Of a DNA stretch of 46,795 nucleotides, positions 35,563 through 43,046 are shown piece by piece (position 1 is the stretch's first letter; each line of letters begins with the position of its first letter). The notes under the pieces were generated by a model, which had not been told where the DNA came from, did not search any database, and saw only the letters and a list, made by a program, of their open reading frames with translations. This DNA is from Prochloraceae cyanobacterium (GTDB lineage Bacteria; Cyanobacteriota; Cyanobacteriia; Cyanobacteriales; JASJDA01): positions 1 through 46,795 of the forward strand of contig JASJDA010000057.1 in assembly GCA_030065755.1 (NCBI GenBank), read 5' to 3'. Made by a program: the position numbers and the translations under genes.

Positions 35563-35647
35563 TATTTTTAATGAGGAACCCTTCTATAGCGATAACCTAT
35601 CCCACCAACCGATAACTAAAAGTAAAAAGGGTTCCTCATTAAAAATA
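35563..35647. repeat. 21-bp perfect inverted repeat after the kinase gene
   Basis: ATTTTTAATGAGGAACCCTT (35564-35583) is exactly complementary to 35627-35646, with one more T-A pair outside; the loop is 43 nt and holds GATAAC twice. Five bases after the kinase stop, so it could act as a terminator, though length and perfect pairing are more like a small palindromic element. Confidence 0.75.
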
Positions 35648-35659
35648 AATACATCCTTC

Positions 35660-35720
35660 GGGGAGCAGGGGGAGTAGAGGACAATAACAAATAGCAAACA
35701 GCAAACAGCAAATAGCAAAC
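35660..35720. repeat. Composite short tandem repeat, second copy
   Basis: GGGGAGCAGGGGGAGTAG followed by AATAACAAATAGCAAACAGC units, the same composite as at 7168-7270. The G-rich GGGGAGCA units also occur inside the kinase 3' end (35508-35549). Confidence 0.7.
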
Positions 35721-35780
35721 ACCCGACTAAGTTAAACTTAGAGAATATAGTACTTTCTTAGTTTGGAGTTAGTGTTAACT

Positions 35781-36302
35781 ATGTTCTTTAAAAAGAAGGT
35801 TAATAAGTTTATTACTACATCTATTATATTTTTCAGTTTAGCTTCTTTATTAGCTCAAAATACTAAAGCTAACGGTAATGAAATAATACCGAGAAATCGA
35901 GATTTGAATTGCGAAATTGACTTGTGTAGAGTAGAAAGAAGTCCAGAAATTGATTGCTCATTTGAAAATTGCGACCGAGATAATATTAACTCCGATTTAA
36001 ATGAACAAGCACCGCCTATGTTAATAATTAAAAACGAGACTGGAGATTCTGTATCTTACGATATAGACTTTAGATCTAGAATAAGTGTGAGAAAATTTAC
36101 AAGAGAAATACTATCCGATCGACATCTCGTTGAATACACAACAAACAAAAGAATGGGCGCAGTTGTAGATTTTGATTCTGACGTTTGCCAAAGTGGAATT
36201 CAAGTAAAAACTAAATTGGTATATGCGAGTAATAATAACAGGCATAATTTCCACCGTTTTGAGAAAATTGACTCCTGTAAAATTGATTTAAGACTTGGCT
36301 AA
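35781..36302 (+). CDS. Small exported hypothetical protein, Cys-containing
   Basis: A 173-residue protein not recognised. Residues 1-32 look like a signal peptide (basic KKKVNK, then ITTSIIFFSLASLLA, cleavage near TKANG). The mature part is acidic at first with four close cysteines in the pattern NCEID..CRVE and DCSFENCD, and ends in a beta-like region (KTKLVYASNNN). ATG at 35781 has GGAG eleven bases upstream; the frame extends to a TTG at 35763. It follows the kinase gene after a repeat tract and is convergent with nucA. Function unknown. Confidence 0.6.
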   Translation: MFFKKKVNKFITTSIIFFSLASLLAQNTKANGNEIIPRNRDLNCEIDLCRVERSPEIDCSFENCDRDNINSDLNEQAPPMLIIKNETGDSVSYDIDFRSRISVRKFTREILSDRHLVEYTTNKRMGAVVDFDSDVCQSGIQVKTKLVYASNNNRHNFHRFEKIDSCKIDLRLG

Positions 36303-36329
36303 TTAAATAGGGGAAGGGGGAAAAATAAA

Positions 36330-37124
36330 TTATTCGCCTTTATCTATTTTAGATTCGATCGCCTTTTGAAGTGAGGGAGAAACCTCGCTCAAAAAATTGT
36401 AGCCAGTCAAATCTTCTATTTCATCTACAGAAACGATATATCGTTCCCAGTCCGAGCTAGTATTTTTTCTGTTAGGTACGTCAACCGCAATAACCCGCGT
36501 ATTTTGAGAGAGGTTTTTAAGTCCCATTCGGGGGCGATCGAAAACGACAATTATTTTCCAAGTGTGAGAGGGAGCGGTAACATACTCCTGTTTGCCAATT
36601 TCTTCTCTACGACCGTAAACTCCTGCAACTATATAGAGTTCTTTTCCTTCCTTGACTAAATCGCGACAATAGTCTTCTAGATTTTTCCACGCACCTCGGT
36701 TGTTATTGGGAGTTTGAGGGACGATATTAGTCATTAAAAAAGTAGCTTGATTGTCTTCAATCGTAGCAGTGCGATCTGCCGAAGGAGTCATATGTCCGCG
36801 ATCGTAACCGCTCCTAGTATAGTCTTCAGATTTAACTCGATACCAACCAGAAGGCAAAGAATCGTCAGGAGTGAAATTATTCTGTCGCTTTACATCGCCC
36901 ATCCACTTACTATTAAGTTGCCAGGAAACCCAGTTGGGAGTTCCTTTATCTCGGTTGTAAGATAGAGCATACTGGGGCTTTTTCATCAAATAATTGTTAG
37001 GAGCGTTTCCAGCATTGCTGGGATTGCCCAATAATAAATGAGGACTGCTAGGTGGTGCAAGTAATTGACATCCACCTAGTAAAAGCAAAAATATTGCCAG
37101 TGCGAGAACTAATTTTGTTTTCAC
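36330..37124 (-). CDS. nucA: NucA-type DNA/RNA non-specific endonuclease, putative lipoprotein
   Basis: A 264-residue secreted nuclease of the beta-beta-alpha-Me family that cuts DNA and RNA with Mg2+ or Mn2+. The active-site motif YDRGHMTPSADR (about residues 107-118) contains the general-base histidine, and the metal-binding asparagine lies in NNNRGAWKNLEDYCR. The N-terminus LLLLGGC is a lipobox at about residues 15-20, so the enzyme may be tethered to a membrane. Start is GTG at 37122-37124 with AAAGG just before it. A short open frame ends 2 bp upstream on the same strand, and an Imm7-type gene lies divergently beyond. Confidence 0.92.
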   Translation of the reverse strand: MKTKLVLALAIFLLLLGGCQLLAPPSSPHLLLGNPSNAGNAPNNYLMKKPQYALSYNRDKGTPNWVSWQLNSKWMGDVKRQNNFTPDDSLPSGWYRVKSEDYTRSGYDRGHMTPSADRTATIEDNQATFLMTNIVPQTPNNNRGAWKNLEDYCRDLVKEGKELYIVAGVYGRREEIGKQEYVTAPSHTWKIIVVFDRPRMGLKNLSQNTRVIAVDVPNRKNTSSDWERYIVSVDEIEDLTGYNFLSEVSPSLQKAIESKIDKGE

Positions 37125-37126
37125 CT

Positions 37127-37306
37127 TTACTTAGCTAGATCTAATTGCTGAATTAAAGTGCGAGCAATAGTTATGACAAATCTATTATCAAGGTAGGGAT
37201 CGATTAATATACCTTGAATTGACCAATCTTTACGAGCATTTTCTACTAATCTCAAGTAAAAATGTAAAGTGCTATTGAGTAAATTGAGACTATAGTTAAC
37301 TACAAC
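37127..37306 (-). pseudogene. Short open frame abutting nucA, possibly a truncated gene
   Basis: On the minus strand 59 codons are open and end with TAA at 37127-37129, two bases before the nucA start. The translation looks protein-like (LRLVENARKDWSIQGILIDP, then RFVITIARTLIQQLDLAK). No ATG or clear start is present, so it is either the tail of a gene whose 5' part was lost when the imm7 region arrived, or a peptide started at TTG. Not recognised. Confidence 0.35.
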
Positions 37307-37308
37307 TT

Positions 37309-37782
37309 ATGTTTGAATTCCACGGCTGGGCAACTATTCGCGTCAGAGACGCAGACAAGCCTGTATTTGATGGTTTTCGCTCTTCTATTAGAAGTGCGGA
37401 AGATAGAGCTATCAAACAAATTCGAGCGGCTATCAACGAGGTACACGACGAATGTTCGGTGTTTGAGATTCGCCGCAGTCAGAATGGTTTAATAGTTTTG
37501 ATCGTTCACGGTTTGCGAGATTCTCATTTATCTGGAGTAATTGAACTATTTTGGTGGCTGGGAAGAACTTTACCAAACTCTTACGGTCTTTTGCACGTGC
37601 GGGATGACGAGAGAGAAGGTCACGAACACCAATTTCGCGTCTGGCGCTTGGCAAATGGTAAACTAGCAGAGTATGTCGATCCTTTCCTATCCCTTCGCGT
37701 ACCTGCCATAGAAGAACCATCAGCCCCCAATTTAGATTCTCCCAAAGAAAATACAAATCATATAAATAAACAACCTCGTTAA
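37309..37782 (+). CDS. Imm7-family immunity protein
   Basis: A 157-residue cytosolic protein. Features of Imm7, a family defined from polymorphic-toxin loci, are FHGWATIRV at the start, LIVHGLRDSHLSGVIELFWWLGRTLPNSYGLLHVRDDE in the centre, HEHQFRVWRLANGKLAEYVDPFLS, and VPAIEE near the end. Immunity proteins bind and block a cognate toxin. No polymorphic toxin is adjacent; the nearest candidate enzyme is the divergent NucA-type nuclease. The gene is followed after 10 bp by manC, so it may be read together with it. Confidence 0.8.
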   Translation: MFEFHGWATIRVRDADKPVFDGFRSSIRSAEDRAIKQIRAAINEVHDECSVFEIRRSQNGLIVLIVHGLRDSHLSGVIELFWWLGRTLPNSYGLLHVRDDEREGHEHQFRVWRLANGKLAEYVDPFLSLRVPAIEEPSAPNLDSPKENTNHINKQPR

Positions 37783-37792
37783 CAATTTTCTA

Positions 37793-38854
37793 ATGAATAA
37801 ACCATTAATACCCGTAATTTTAGCAGGTGGAAAAGGAGAAAGATTTTGGCCACTAAGTCGCAAACAGCGACCCAAACAATTTCTTTGTCTCGACGGTAGT
37901 GGTAAAAGTTTACTGCAAGCAACGGCAGATCGCCTACTACCCTTAGCAGGAGACTGGGATAAGTTGTGGGTCATAACTTCCGATCGAATAGCAGATGGAG
38001 TAAAAGAACAGTTACCATTACTACCAACAGAAAATTTATTGGTCGAACCAGAAGGACGGGATACCGCACCCGCAGTAGCTTGGACGACCCTAGAAATATC
38101 TCAACGTTATGGGGAAGAAACAGCGATCGCTTTTTTTCCCTCAGATCATTGGATCGGCGATCGTCCAGCATTTGAGAAAACCATATATGCTGCAACAGAA
38201 TTAGCCAGATCTGCTGAAGCAATTGTTACTCTTGGAATTAACCCTAATTATGCTTCTACTGGTTACGGTTATATCGAACAAGGAGAAGGGATTAATAATT
38301 ATGGCGACTTAAGCGCTTACAAAGTCAGTCGCTTTACCGAAAAACCCGATCGCACTACTGCAGAATCTTTTATCAGTACGGGTAGATATAGTTGGAATAG
38401 CGGTATGTTTATCTTCCGCGCAGGAGTAGTTTTAGAAGAACTAATGCGCTACGCACCGCAAATTATCACTCCTCTAAAAGAGAAAGGATCCCAAGCATAT
38501 TCGGAACTAGAAAAGAAAAGTATCGACTACGCTTTAATGGAAAAAACCCAGTTAGCTTATGTCATACCTGCTGATTTTGATTGGGATGACTTAGGAGACT
38601 GGAATGCACTCGAAAGAGTGCTACAAGGGGATAAAGATAACCTCGAATTAGCCAACCACGTCGGAAAAGATACCAAAGGAACAATTATTTATGGTTCTGA
38701 CGAAGGAGAAGTCATTGTTACCATCGGTTTAGAAGATGTGGTAATAGTGCGAGATCGCAATGCGACCCTAATTGTGAAGAAAAATCGCACCCAAGAAATA
38801 AAACAAGTTTTAAAATTACTACAAGCAGATCCAAAACAACAAAAATTCCTTTAG
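37793..38854 (+). CDS. manC: Mannose-1-phosphate guanylyltransferase
   Basis: A 353-residue nucleotidyltransferase making GDP-mannose from mannose 1-phosphate and GTP for polysaccharide and glycan synthesis. The signature PVILAGGKGERFWPLSR covers the N-terminal nucleotide loop, with the further motifs EPEGRDTAPAVAW, FFPSDHWIGD, GYGYIEQGEG, RFTEKPDRTTAESF, WNSGMFIFRAG and FDWDDLGDWNAL. It lacks the C-terminal isomerase domain of bifunctional versions. Ten bp after imm7 and 37 bp before the aminopeptidase gene, probably one transcript with the latter. Confidence 0.93.
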   Translation: MNKPLIPVILAGGKGERFWPLSRKQRPKQFLCLDGSGKSLLQATADRLLPLAGDWDKLWVITSDRIADGVKEQLPLLPTENLLVEPEGRDTAPAVAWTTLEISQRYGEETAIAFFPSDHWIGDRPAFEKTIYAATELARSAEAIVTLGINPNYASTGYGYIEQGEGINNYGDLSAYKVSRFTEKPDRTTAESFISTGRYSWNSGMFIFRAGVVLEELMRYAPQIITPLKEKGSQAYSELEKKSIDYALMEKTQLAYVIPADFDWDDLGDWNALERVLQGDKDNLELANHVGKDTKGTIIYGSDEGEVIVTIGLEDVVIVRDRNATLIVKKNRTQEIKQVLKLLQADPKQQKFL

Positions 38855-38891
38855 GTATCATCTAACTCTAAAAATATCTTAAAAAAATCTC

Positions 38892-41477
38892 ATGTCACAC
38901 TCATACTTTGATACCGAAGATAACAAGCGCAGACCCTTTGAATTACCTGGTGCCAAACCTCACTATAACCCCGATCGCCCAGGACAAGTAGACCGCATTT
39001 TTCTAGATTTAATTCTAGATATACCCAACAAAAGCTTTAAGGGAAGTTGCACAATCAGCTTAACCCCAGTACGTCCAGGAATAAAAAGACTAATCTTGGA
39101 TGCTGTAAATTTAGAGATCGAATCAATTTTAATCGACGATGTAAGTCAGCCTTTCGATTACGATGGGGAACAGCTTGACATCAATTTAATTGAACCGACA
39201 GCAGACAAACAGATAAAAATCGAGATCTCTTACAGTGTCAATAACCCGCAACGGGGTCTATATTTCATCGGTCCCGATCGCCATTACCCCAACAAACCCG
39301 TCCAAGTCTGGACTCAAGGAGAAGACGAAGACTCTCGCTTCTGGTTTCCCTGCTTCGACTATCCAGGTCAATTAGCAACTTCAGCAATTCGCGTTAAAGT
39401 ACCCAAAGAATACGTAGCTATTTCTAACGGAGAACTCATCGCTACTGTAGAAACAGGGGAAAATAAAATCTACCACTGGTCTCAAAAACAAATCCATCCT
39501 ACCTACTTAATGACTTTAGCAGTAGGAGACTTCGCCGAAATAAGAGATTCCTACAACGATATTCCCGTTACCTATTACGTAGAAAAAGGAAGAGAAGACG
39601 ACGCCAAACGCAGCATGGGTAAAACTCCCGCAATGATGGAGTTTTTAACGAAAAAATACGGCTATCCCTATCCCTATCCCAAATACGCACAAGTCTGCGT
39701 CGATGATTTTATTTTCGGTGGGATGGAAAATACTTCCACTACCTTACTAACCGATCGCTGTTTATTAGACGATCGCGCAGCTATAGATAACCAGCGTACT
39801 GAAAGTTTAGTCCTTCACGAACTCGCACACCAGTGGTTTGGAGATTTAGTCGTGATTAAACACTGGTCTCACGCTTGGATAAAAGAGGGTATGGCATCCT
39901 ATGCTGAAGTATTGTGGACGGAATCTGAGTACGGTAAAGACGATGCAGCGTACTATTTGTTAAGGGAAGCGCGCAGTTATTTAGATGAGGATAGTTCCCG
40001 CTATCGTCGTCCGATCGTCACTAACGTATATAGAGAAGCGATCGAATTGTACGATCGCCATCTTTACGAAAAAGGTGCTTGCGTCTATCACATGATTCGG
40101 GCAATTTTAGGAGAGGAATTATTCGAGAAAAGTATTCATACTTTTGTCAACGATAACGCGCACAAAACTGTCGAAACTATAGACCTCCTGCGCGCAATAG
40201 AAAAAGCAACGGGATATAACTTAAAATTCCTCTTCGATCTCTATGTGTTCCGAGGTGGTCATCCCGATTTCAAAGTAGCTTATTCTTGGGATGGAGATAA
40301 CAAGCTCGCAAGCATTACCATTACTCAAACCCAAGCTAAAGACAACGATAGCAAAAACGAACTATTCGATCTCAAAATTCCCATAGCCTTCGCTTATGTG
40401 GAAGAAAAAGGAGTAGATCCCCTCAAACTAAAAACTTTCACCCTGCGAATACATCAGCAACAACAAACCTTCTACTTCCCTCTAGAGAAAAAACCCGACT
40501 TCTTTAGCTTCGATGTGGGAAATAACTTTCTCAAAACAGTAACTTTAGAGTACCCCGTCCCCGAACTAAAAGCCCAGTTAAAATACGATCGAGATCCTAT
40601 CTCTCGTATCTATGCCGCTACTACTTTAGCTAAAAAAGGCGGCATTGATATAGTTAACACCCTTGCGGAAACTCTCACTAAAGATTCTTTCTGGGGAGTC
40701 CGTTTAGAAACAGCCAAACAACTAGCAACCATAAAATTAGACCAAGTCGTAACTGCGTTAGCTGCTGGTTTGCAAGATCCAGATGCGCGAGTCCGTCGCG
40801 CTGTAGTTGAAGGATTGAGTAAAATCAAAACAGCCGAAAGTTACGATATCCTCAAAGAGTTTGCACAGAAAGGCGATCCTAGCTATTACGTCGAAGCATC
40901 AGCTTATCGTTCCCTCGGAGGAATGGTTTCTGGTAATTTGAAAGAAAAACAAGAAGAAGTTATCGACTTACTCAAAACAGTACTTCAACAAGGTCAGGGG
41001 TGGAATGAAGTAGTGCGATCGGGTGCGATCGGAGGTTTGAGTCAAATGAAAACTAACCCAGCCGCAGCAGATATCATTCTCGAATATACTAAGCTGGGAA
41101 CTCCTCAACCCCTCCGTTTAGCCTCAATAAGGGCGATCGGCGCCGTTTCTACTGGTCAAACCCCAGATAAACTAGAGTCGATTTTAGACCAATTAGAAAC
41201 AATTTCACAAGAAACTTTCTTCTTGACACAAGTTGCTGTATCCTCAGCCTTGGGACAAATGGAAACTCCCAAAGCTGTCGGTATTCTACAAACTTTAGCC
41301 GCGAGAACTCCAGATGGAAGAGTTCGACGCATAGCTGAAGAAGCAGTCAGTAAAGTACAGAAAAATATTGGTTCTGACAAAGCAATTAAGGAGTTGCGAG
41401 AAGAATTTGACAAACTAAAACAAGAAAATCAAGATCTCAAAAGTCGTTTAGCTAAATTAGAAGCTAAAGATAGCTAA
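38892..41477 (+). CDS. pepN: M1 family aminopeptidase with HEAT-repeat C-terminus
   Basis: An 861-residue zinc aminopeptidase. The substrate-binding GGMEN lies near residues 277-281, the zinc motif HELAH near 308-312, and the third ligand in WIKEGMASYAE. A beta-rich domain follows, but instead of the usual ERAP1-type C-terminal helical domain the tail (about 560-835) is made of HEAT-like repeats (ISRIYAATTLAKKG, DARVRRAVVEGLSKI, VRSGAIGGLSQM, LRLASIRAIGAV), and the last 25 residues form a coiled coil. This HEAT-ended version is common in cyanobacteria. Roles are peptide recycling in the cytosol. The symbol is by family only. Confidence 0.9.
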   Translation: MSHSYFDTEDNKRRPFELPGAKPHYNPDRPGQVDRIFLDLILDIPNKSFKGSCTISLTPVRPGIKRLILDAVNLEIESILIDDVSQPFDYDGEQLDINLIEPTADKQIKIEISYSVNNPQRGLYFIGPDRHYPNKPVQVWTQGEDEDSRFWFPCFDYPGQLATSAIRVKVPKEYVAISNGELIATVETGENKIYHWSQKQIHPTYLMTLAVGDFAEIRDSYNDIPVTYYVEKGREDDAKRSMGKTPAMMEFLTKKYGYPYPYPKYAQVCVDDFIFGGMENTSTTLLTDRCLLDDRAAIDNQRTESLVLHELAHQWFGDLVVIKHWSHAWIKEGMASYAEVLWTESEYGKDDAAYYLLREARSYLDEDSSRYRRPIVTNVYREAIELYDRHLYEKGACVYHMIRAILGEELFEKSIHTFVNDNAHKTVETIDLLRAIEKATGYNLKFLFDLYVFRGGHPDFKVAYSWDGDNKLASITITQTQAKDNDSKNELFDLKIPIAFAYVEEKGVDPLKLKTFTLRIHQQQQTFYFPLEKKPDFFSFDVGNNFLKTVTLEYPVPELKAQLKYDRDPISRIYAATTLAKKGGIDIVNTLAETLTKDSFWGVRLETAKQLATIKLDQVVTALAAGLQDPDARVRRAVVEGLSKIKTAESYDILKEFAQKGDPSYYVEASAYRSLGGMVSGNLKEKQEEVIDLLKTVLQQGQGWNEVVRSGAIGGLSQMKTNPAAADIILEYTKLGTPQPLRLASIRAIGAVSTGQTPDKLESILDQLETISQETFFLTQVAVSSALGQMETPKAVGILQTLAARTPDGRVRRIAEEAVSKVQKNIGSDKAIKELREEFDKLKQENQDLKSRLAKLEAKDS

Positions 41478-41499
41478 TAGGAGTGTGGGGAGTGTTCTT

Positions 41500-41594
41500 G
41501 GCTGTTAGCTGTTAGCTGTTAGCTTTTGGCTGTTAGCTATTTGTTATTCTCCCCCCACTCCCCCACTCCCCCACTCCCCCACTCCCCCACTCCC
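41500..41594. repeat. Composite short tandem repeat, inverted copy
   Basis: GGCTGTTAGCTGTTAGCTG units, then GCTATTTGTTATT, then about seven CCCCCACT units. This is the reverse complement of the order at 7168-7270 and 35660-35720. It separates pepN from the small protein gene. Confidence 0.8.
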
Positions 41595-41736
41595 TGACAA
41601 ATATGTAAAGAAAAATTAGCTCGATCGCTTGAAATCTAAAGAAATGTCTAGAATAAAAGTGTAAAGAGTAGATTACAAAAATACAAAAACTCTCCAAAAT
41701 CAACAATTCTTTTCAAATCAAAAAGGAGGGACATAC

Positions 41737-41883
41737 ATGGCAATATTTAGGTGGTTAAGGCGAATATTTGAACCTATTGGCGAAGGTATTTTAAGAATTT
41801 TTTCTCCCGTTCGAGATGACTATCCGAAAAGTGGAGTTAAACCTTTCCACGGGGAACCCTATGAAAATGATAAAACCGCTTAA
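41737..41883 (+). CDS. Conserved-looking 48-aa protein
   Basis: A short gene found by eye: AAAAAGGAGGG ends six bases before the ATG, an excellent ribosome site. The product starts MAIFRWLRRIFEPIGEGILR, an amphipathic basic helix, and ends with a polar tail (DDYPKSGVKPFHGEPYEND). Similar tiny proteins with an amphipathic start and a YPxxGVxPF-like motif are, from memory, found in other cyanobacteria, function unknown; peripheral membrane binding is plausible. Its TAA overlaps the nrdB stop by 4 bp on the opposite strand (TTAA), so the genes end tail to tail. Confidence 0.75.
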   Translation: MAIFRWLRRIFEPIGEGILRIFSPVRDDYPKSGVKPFHGEPYENDKTA

Positions 41884-42986
41884 ATTTCATCCCAACCGCT
41901 AACGCCAGATGACATTACGTAACTTGTAACGCTAGCTTCAAAGAAATTTGCTTTAGTGTGAGCTTCTTTTTTAGTATCAGAAAATCTCTCTAAATGGCTA
42001 TAAGGGCTCTTGCTATATTTCTTTTCTGGATAAAGCGGTTTTAGTCCAATGGCACGCAATCTAATATTAGCGAGATACTTGGTATATTGTTCTGTACTGG
42101 CTTCAGTAATGCCTAAAATATTGTTGCCAACAATGTGGTTCGTCCAGCGACATTCATAGGCAACTGCTGTGGCAAACATCTCGTAAATTAAATCGATAGA
42201 ATGTGAAAATATTTTCATGGCTTCTGGGATGAGTTGTTGATAGAGTCTGACGTGACTTAACTCATCTCTATTAATCATTTTAAAAATATCTGCCGAACCA
42301 GGCATTAACATCCTAGAAGCTAGATTGTAGAAATAGATAAAACCGTTGTAGAAGTAGAGTCCTTCTAAGAGATAATCTGCTAATAAAGAAACAAAATAGT
42401 TTTCTGGAGTGGGATTATCTACGTATTTTTGATATAGTTTGGCAATAAATTCGCAGCGATCGGCTAGGACTTTATCCGTGCGCCAAAATTCGTAAACTGC
42501 ACTGCGGCGATCGCTGGGAATTATTGTTTCAATAATATATTGATAACTTTGATTGTGCATCCCTTCTTGGGAAATTTGTTCTGCCATGCACAAACTTACT
42601 TCTGGGGCGGTAACACTACTTTTAATGTGGGGAATATTGCAGGTTTGAACTGAGTCTAAAAAGGTTAAATAAGAAAGAATTCCTTCATAGGCATAACGTT
42701 CTTCTATGGTTAGATTCCAATAGTCGTTTACGTCTTGAGTTATGTCTAGTTTTTGCGGGATCCAAAAGTTTTCTCGCATCTGTTGGTACAAACTAATTGC
42801 CCAAGAATAACGCACGTCATTGAGTTGCATTAAGTTAGTCGTGTTACCGAACCAAATTAAACGATTTTCGGTTCGATCGTCTCCACTAGGATTAAATATA
42901 GGATTTACGGGCATTAGGGGTGTTTGAGAAAACATTTGTTTGTTTTTAATAAATGAGGTTTTATTTTGCTCAGTAGAAACTTCCAC
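41880..42986 (-). CDS. nrdB: Ribonucleoside-diphosphate reductase beta subunit (class I)
   Basis: The radical-carrying subunit, 368 residues. All di-metal ligands of class I R2 are visible: Asp in FLDSVQ, Glu and His in QEGMHNQSY, Glu in LLEGLYFY, Glu and His in RDELSHV. The radical tyrosine is conserved (the Y of HNQSY), so a tyrosyl-radical enzyme is expected. With NrdA it reduces ribonucleotides for DNA synthesis. GTG at 42986 has GGAG seven bases before it; ATG codons at 42935 and 42914 are alternatives, the last giving the compact MPVNPIFNPSGDD start seen in relatives. 60 bp after nrdA. Confidence 0.93.
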   Translation of the reverse strand: MEVSTEQNKTSFIKNKQMFSQTPLMPVNPIFNPSGDDRTENRLIWFGNTTNLMQLNDVRYSWAISLYQQMRENFWIPQKLDITQDVNDYWNLTIEERYAYEGILSYLTFLDSVQTCNIPHIKSSVTAPEVSLCMAEQISQEGMHNQSYQYIIETIIPSDRRSAVYEFWRTDKVLADRCEFIAKLYQKYVDNPTPENYFVSLLADYLLEGLYFYNGFIYFYNLASRMLMPGSADIFKMINRDELSHVRLYQQLIPEAMKIFSHSIDLIYEMFATAVAYECRWTNHIVGNNILGITEASTEQYTKYLANIRLRAIGLKPLYPEKKYSKSPYSHLERFSDTKKEAHTKANFFEASVTSYVMSSGVSGWDEI

Positions 42987-43039
42987 GGAACGTCTCCAGA
43001 AACCATGGAAAGTCTTTACAGAGGGAACGTTTCTACTGA
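42970..43039 (-). promoter_or_regulatory. Inverted repeat enclosing the nrdB start
   Basis: TCAGTAGAAAC (42970-42980) and GTTTCTACTGA (43029-43039) are perfect 11-bp complements flanking the nrdA-nrdB gap. In the mRNA one arm lies within the first nrdB codons after the GTG and the other near the nrdA stop. The shorter repeats GGAACGT (42987-42993) and ACGTTTC/GGGAACG lie between. Such a stem would enclose the GGAG site and could set the NrdA:NrdB ratio. Confidence 0.5.
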
Positions 43040-43046
43040 AGTGGGA

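Noticed and set aside
37793-38854. Bifunctional ManC/ManA (GMP-PMI) fusion
   Set aside because: The protein stops at 353 residues without the C-terminal cupin isomerase domain.
41525-41594. Possible CRISPR-like array of CCCCCACT units
   Set aside because: Units are 7-8 bp in direct tandem without spacers; it is a simple sequence repeat.
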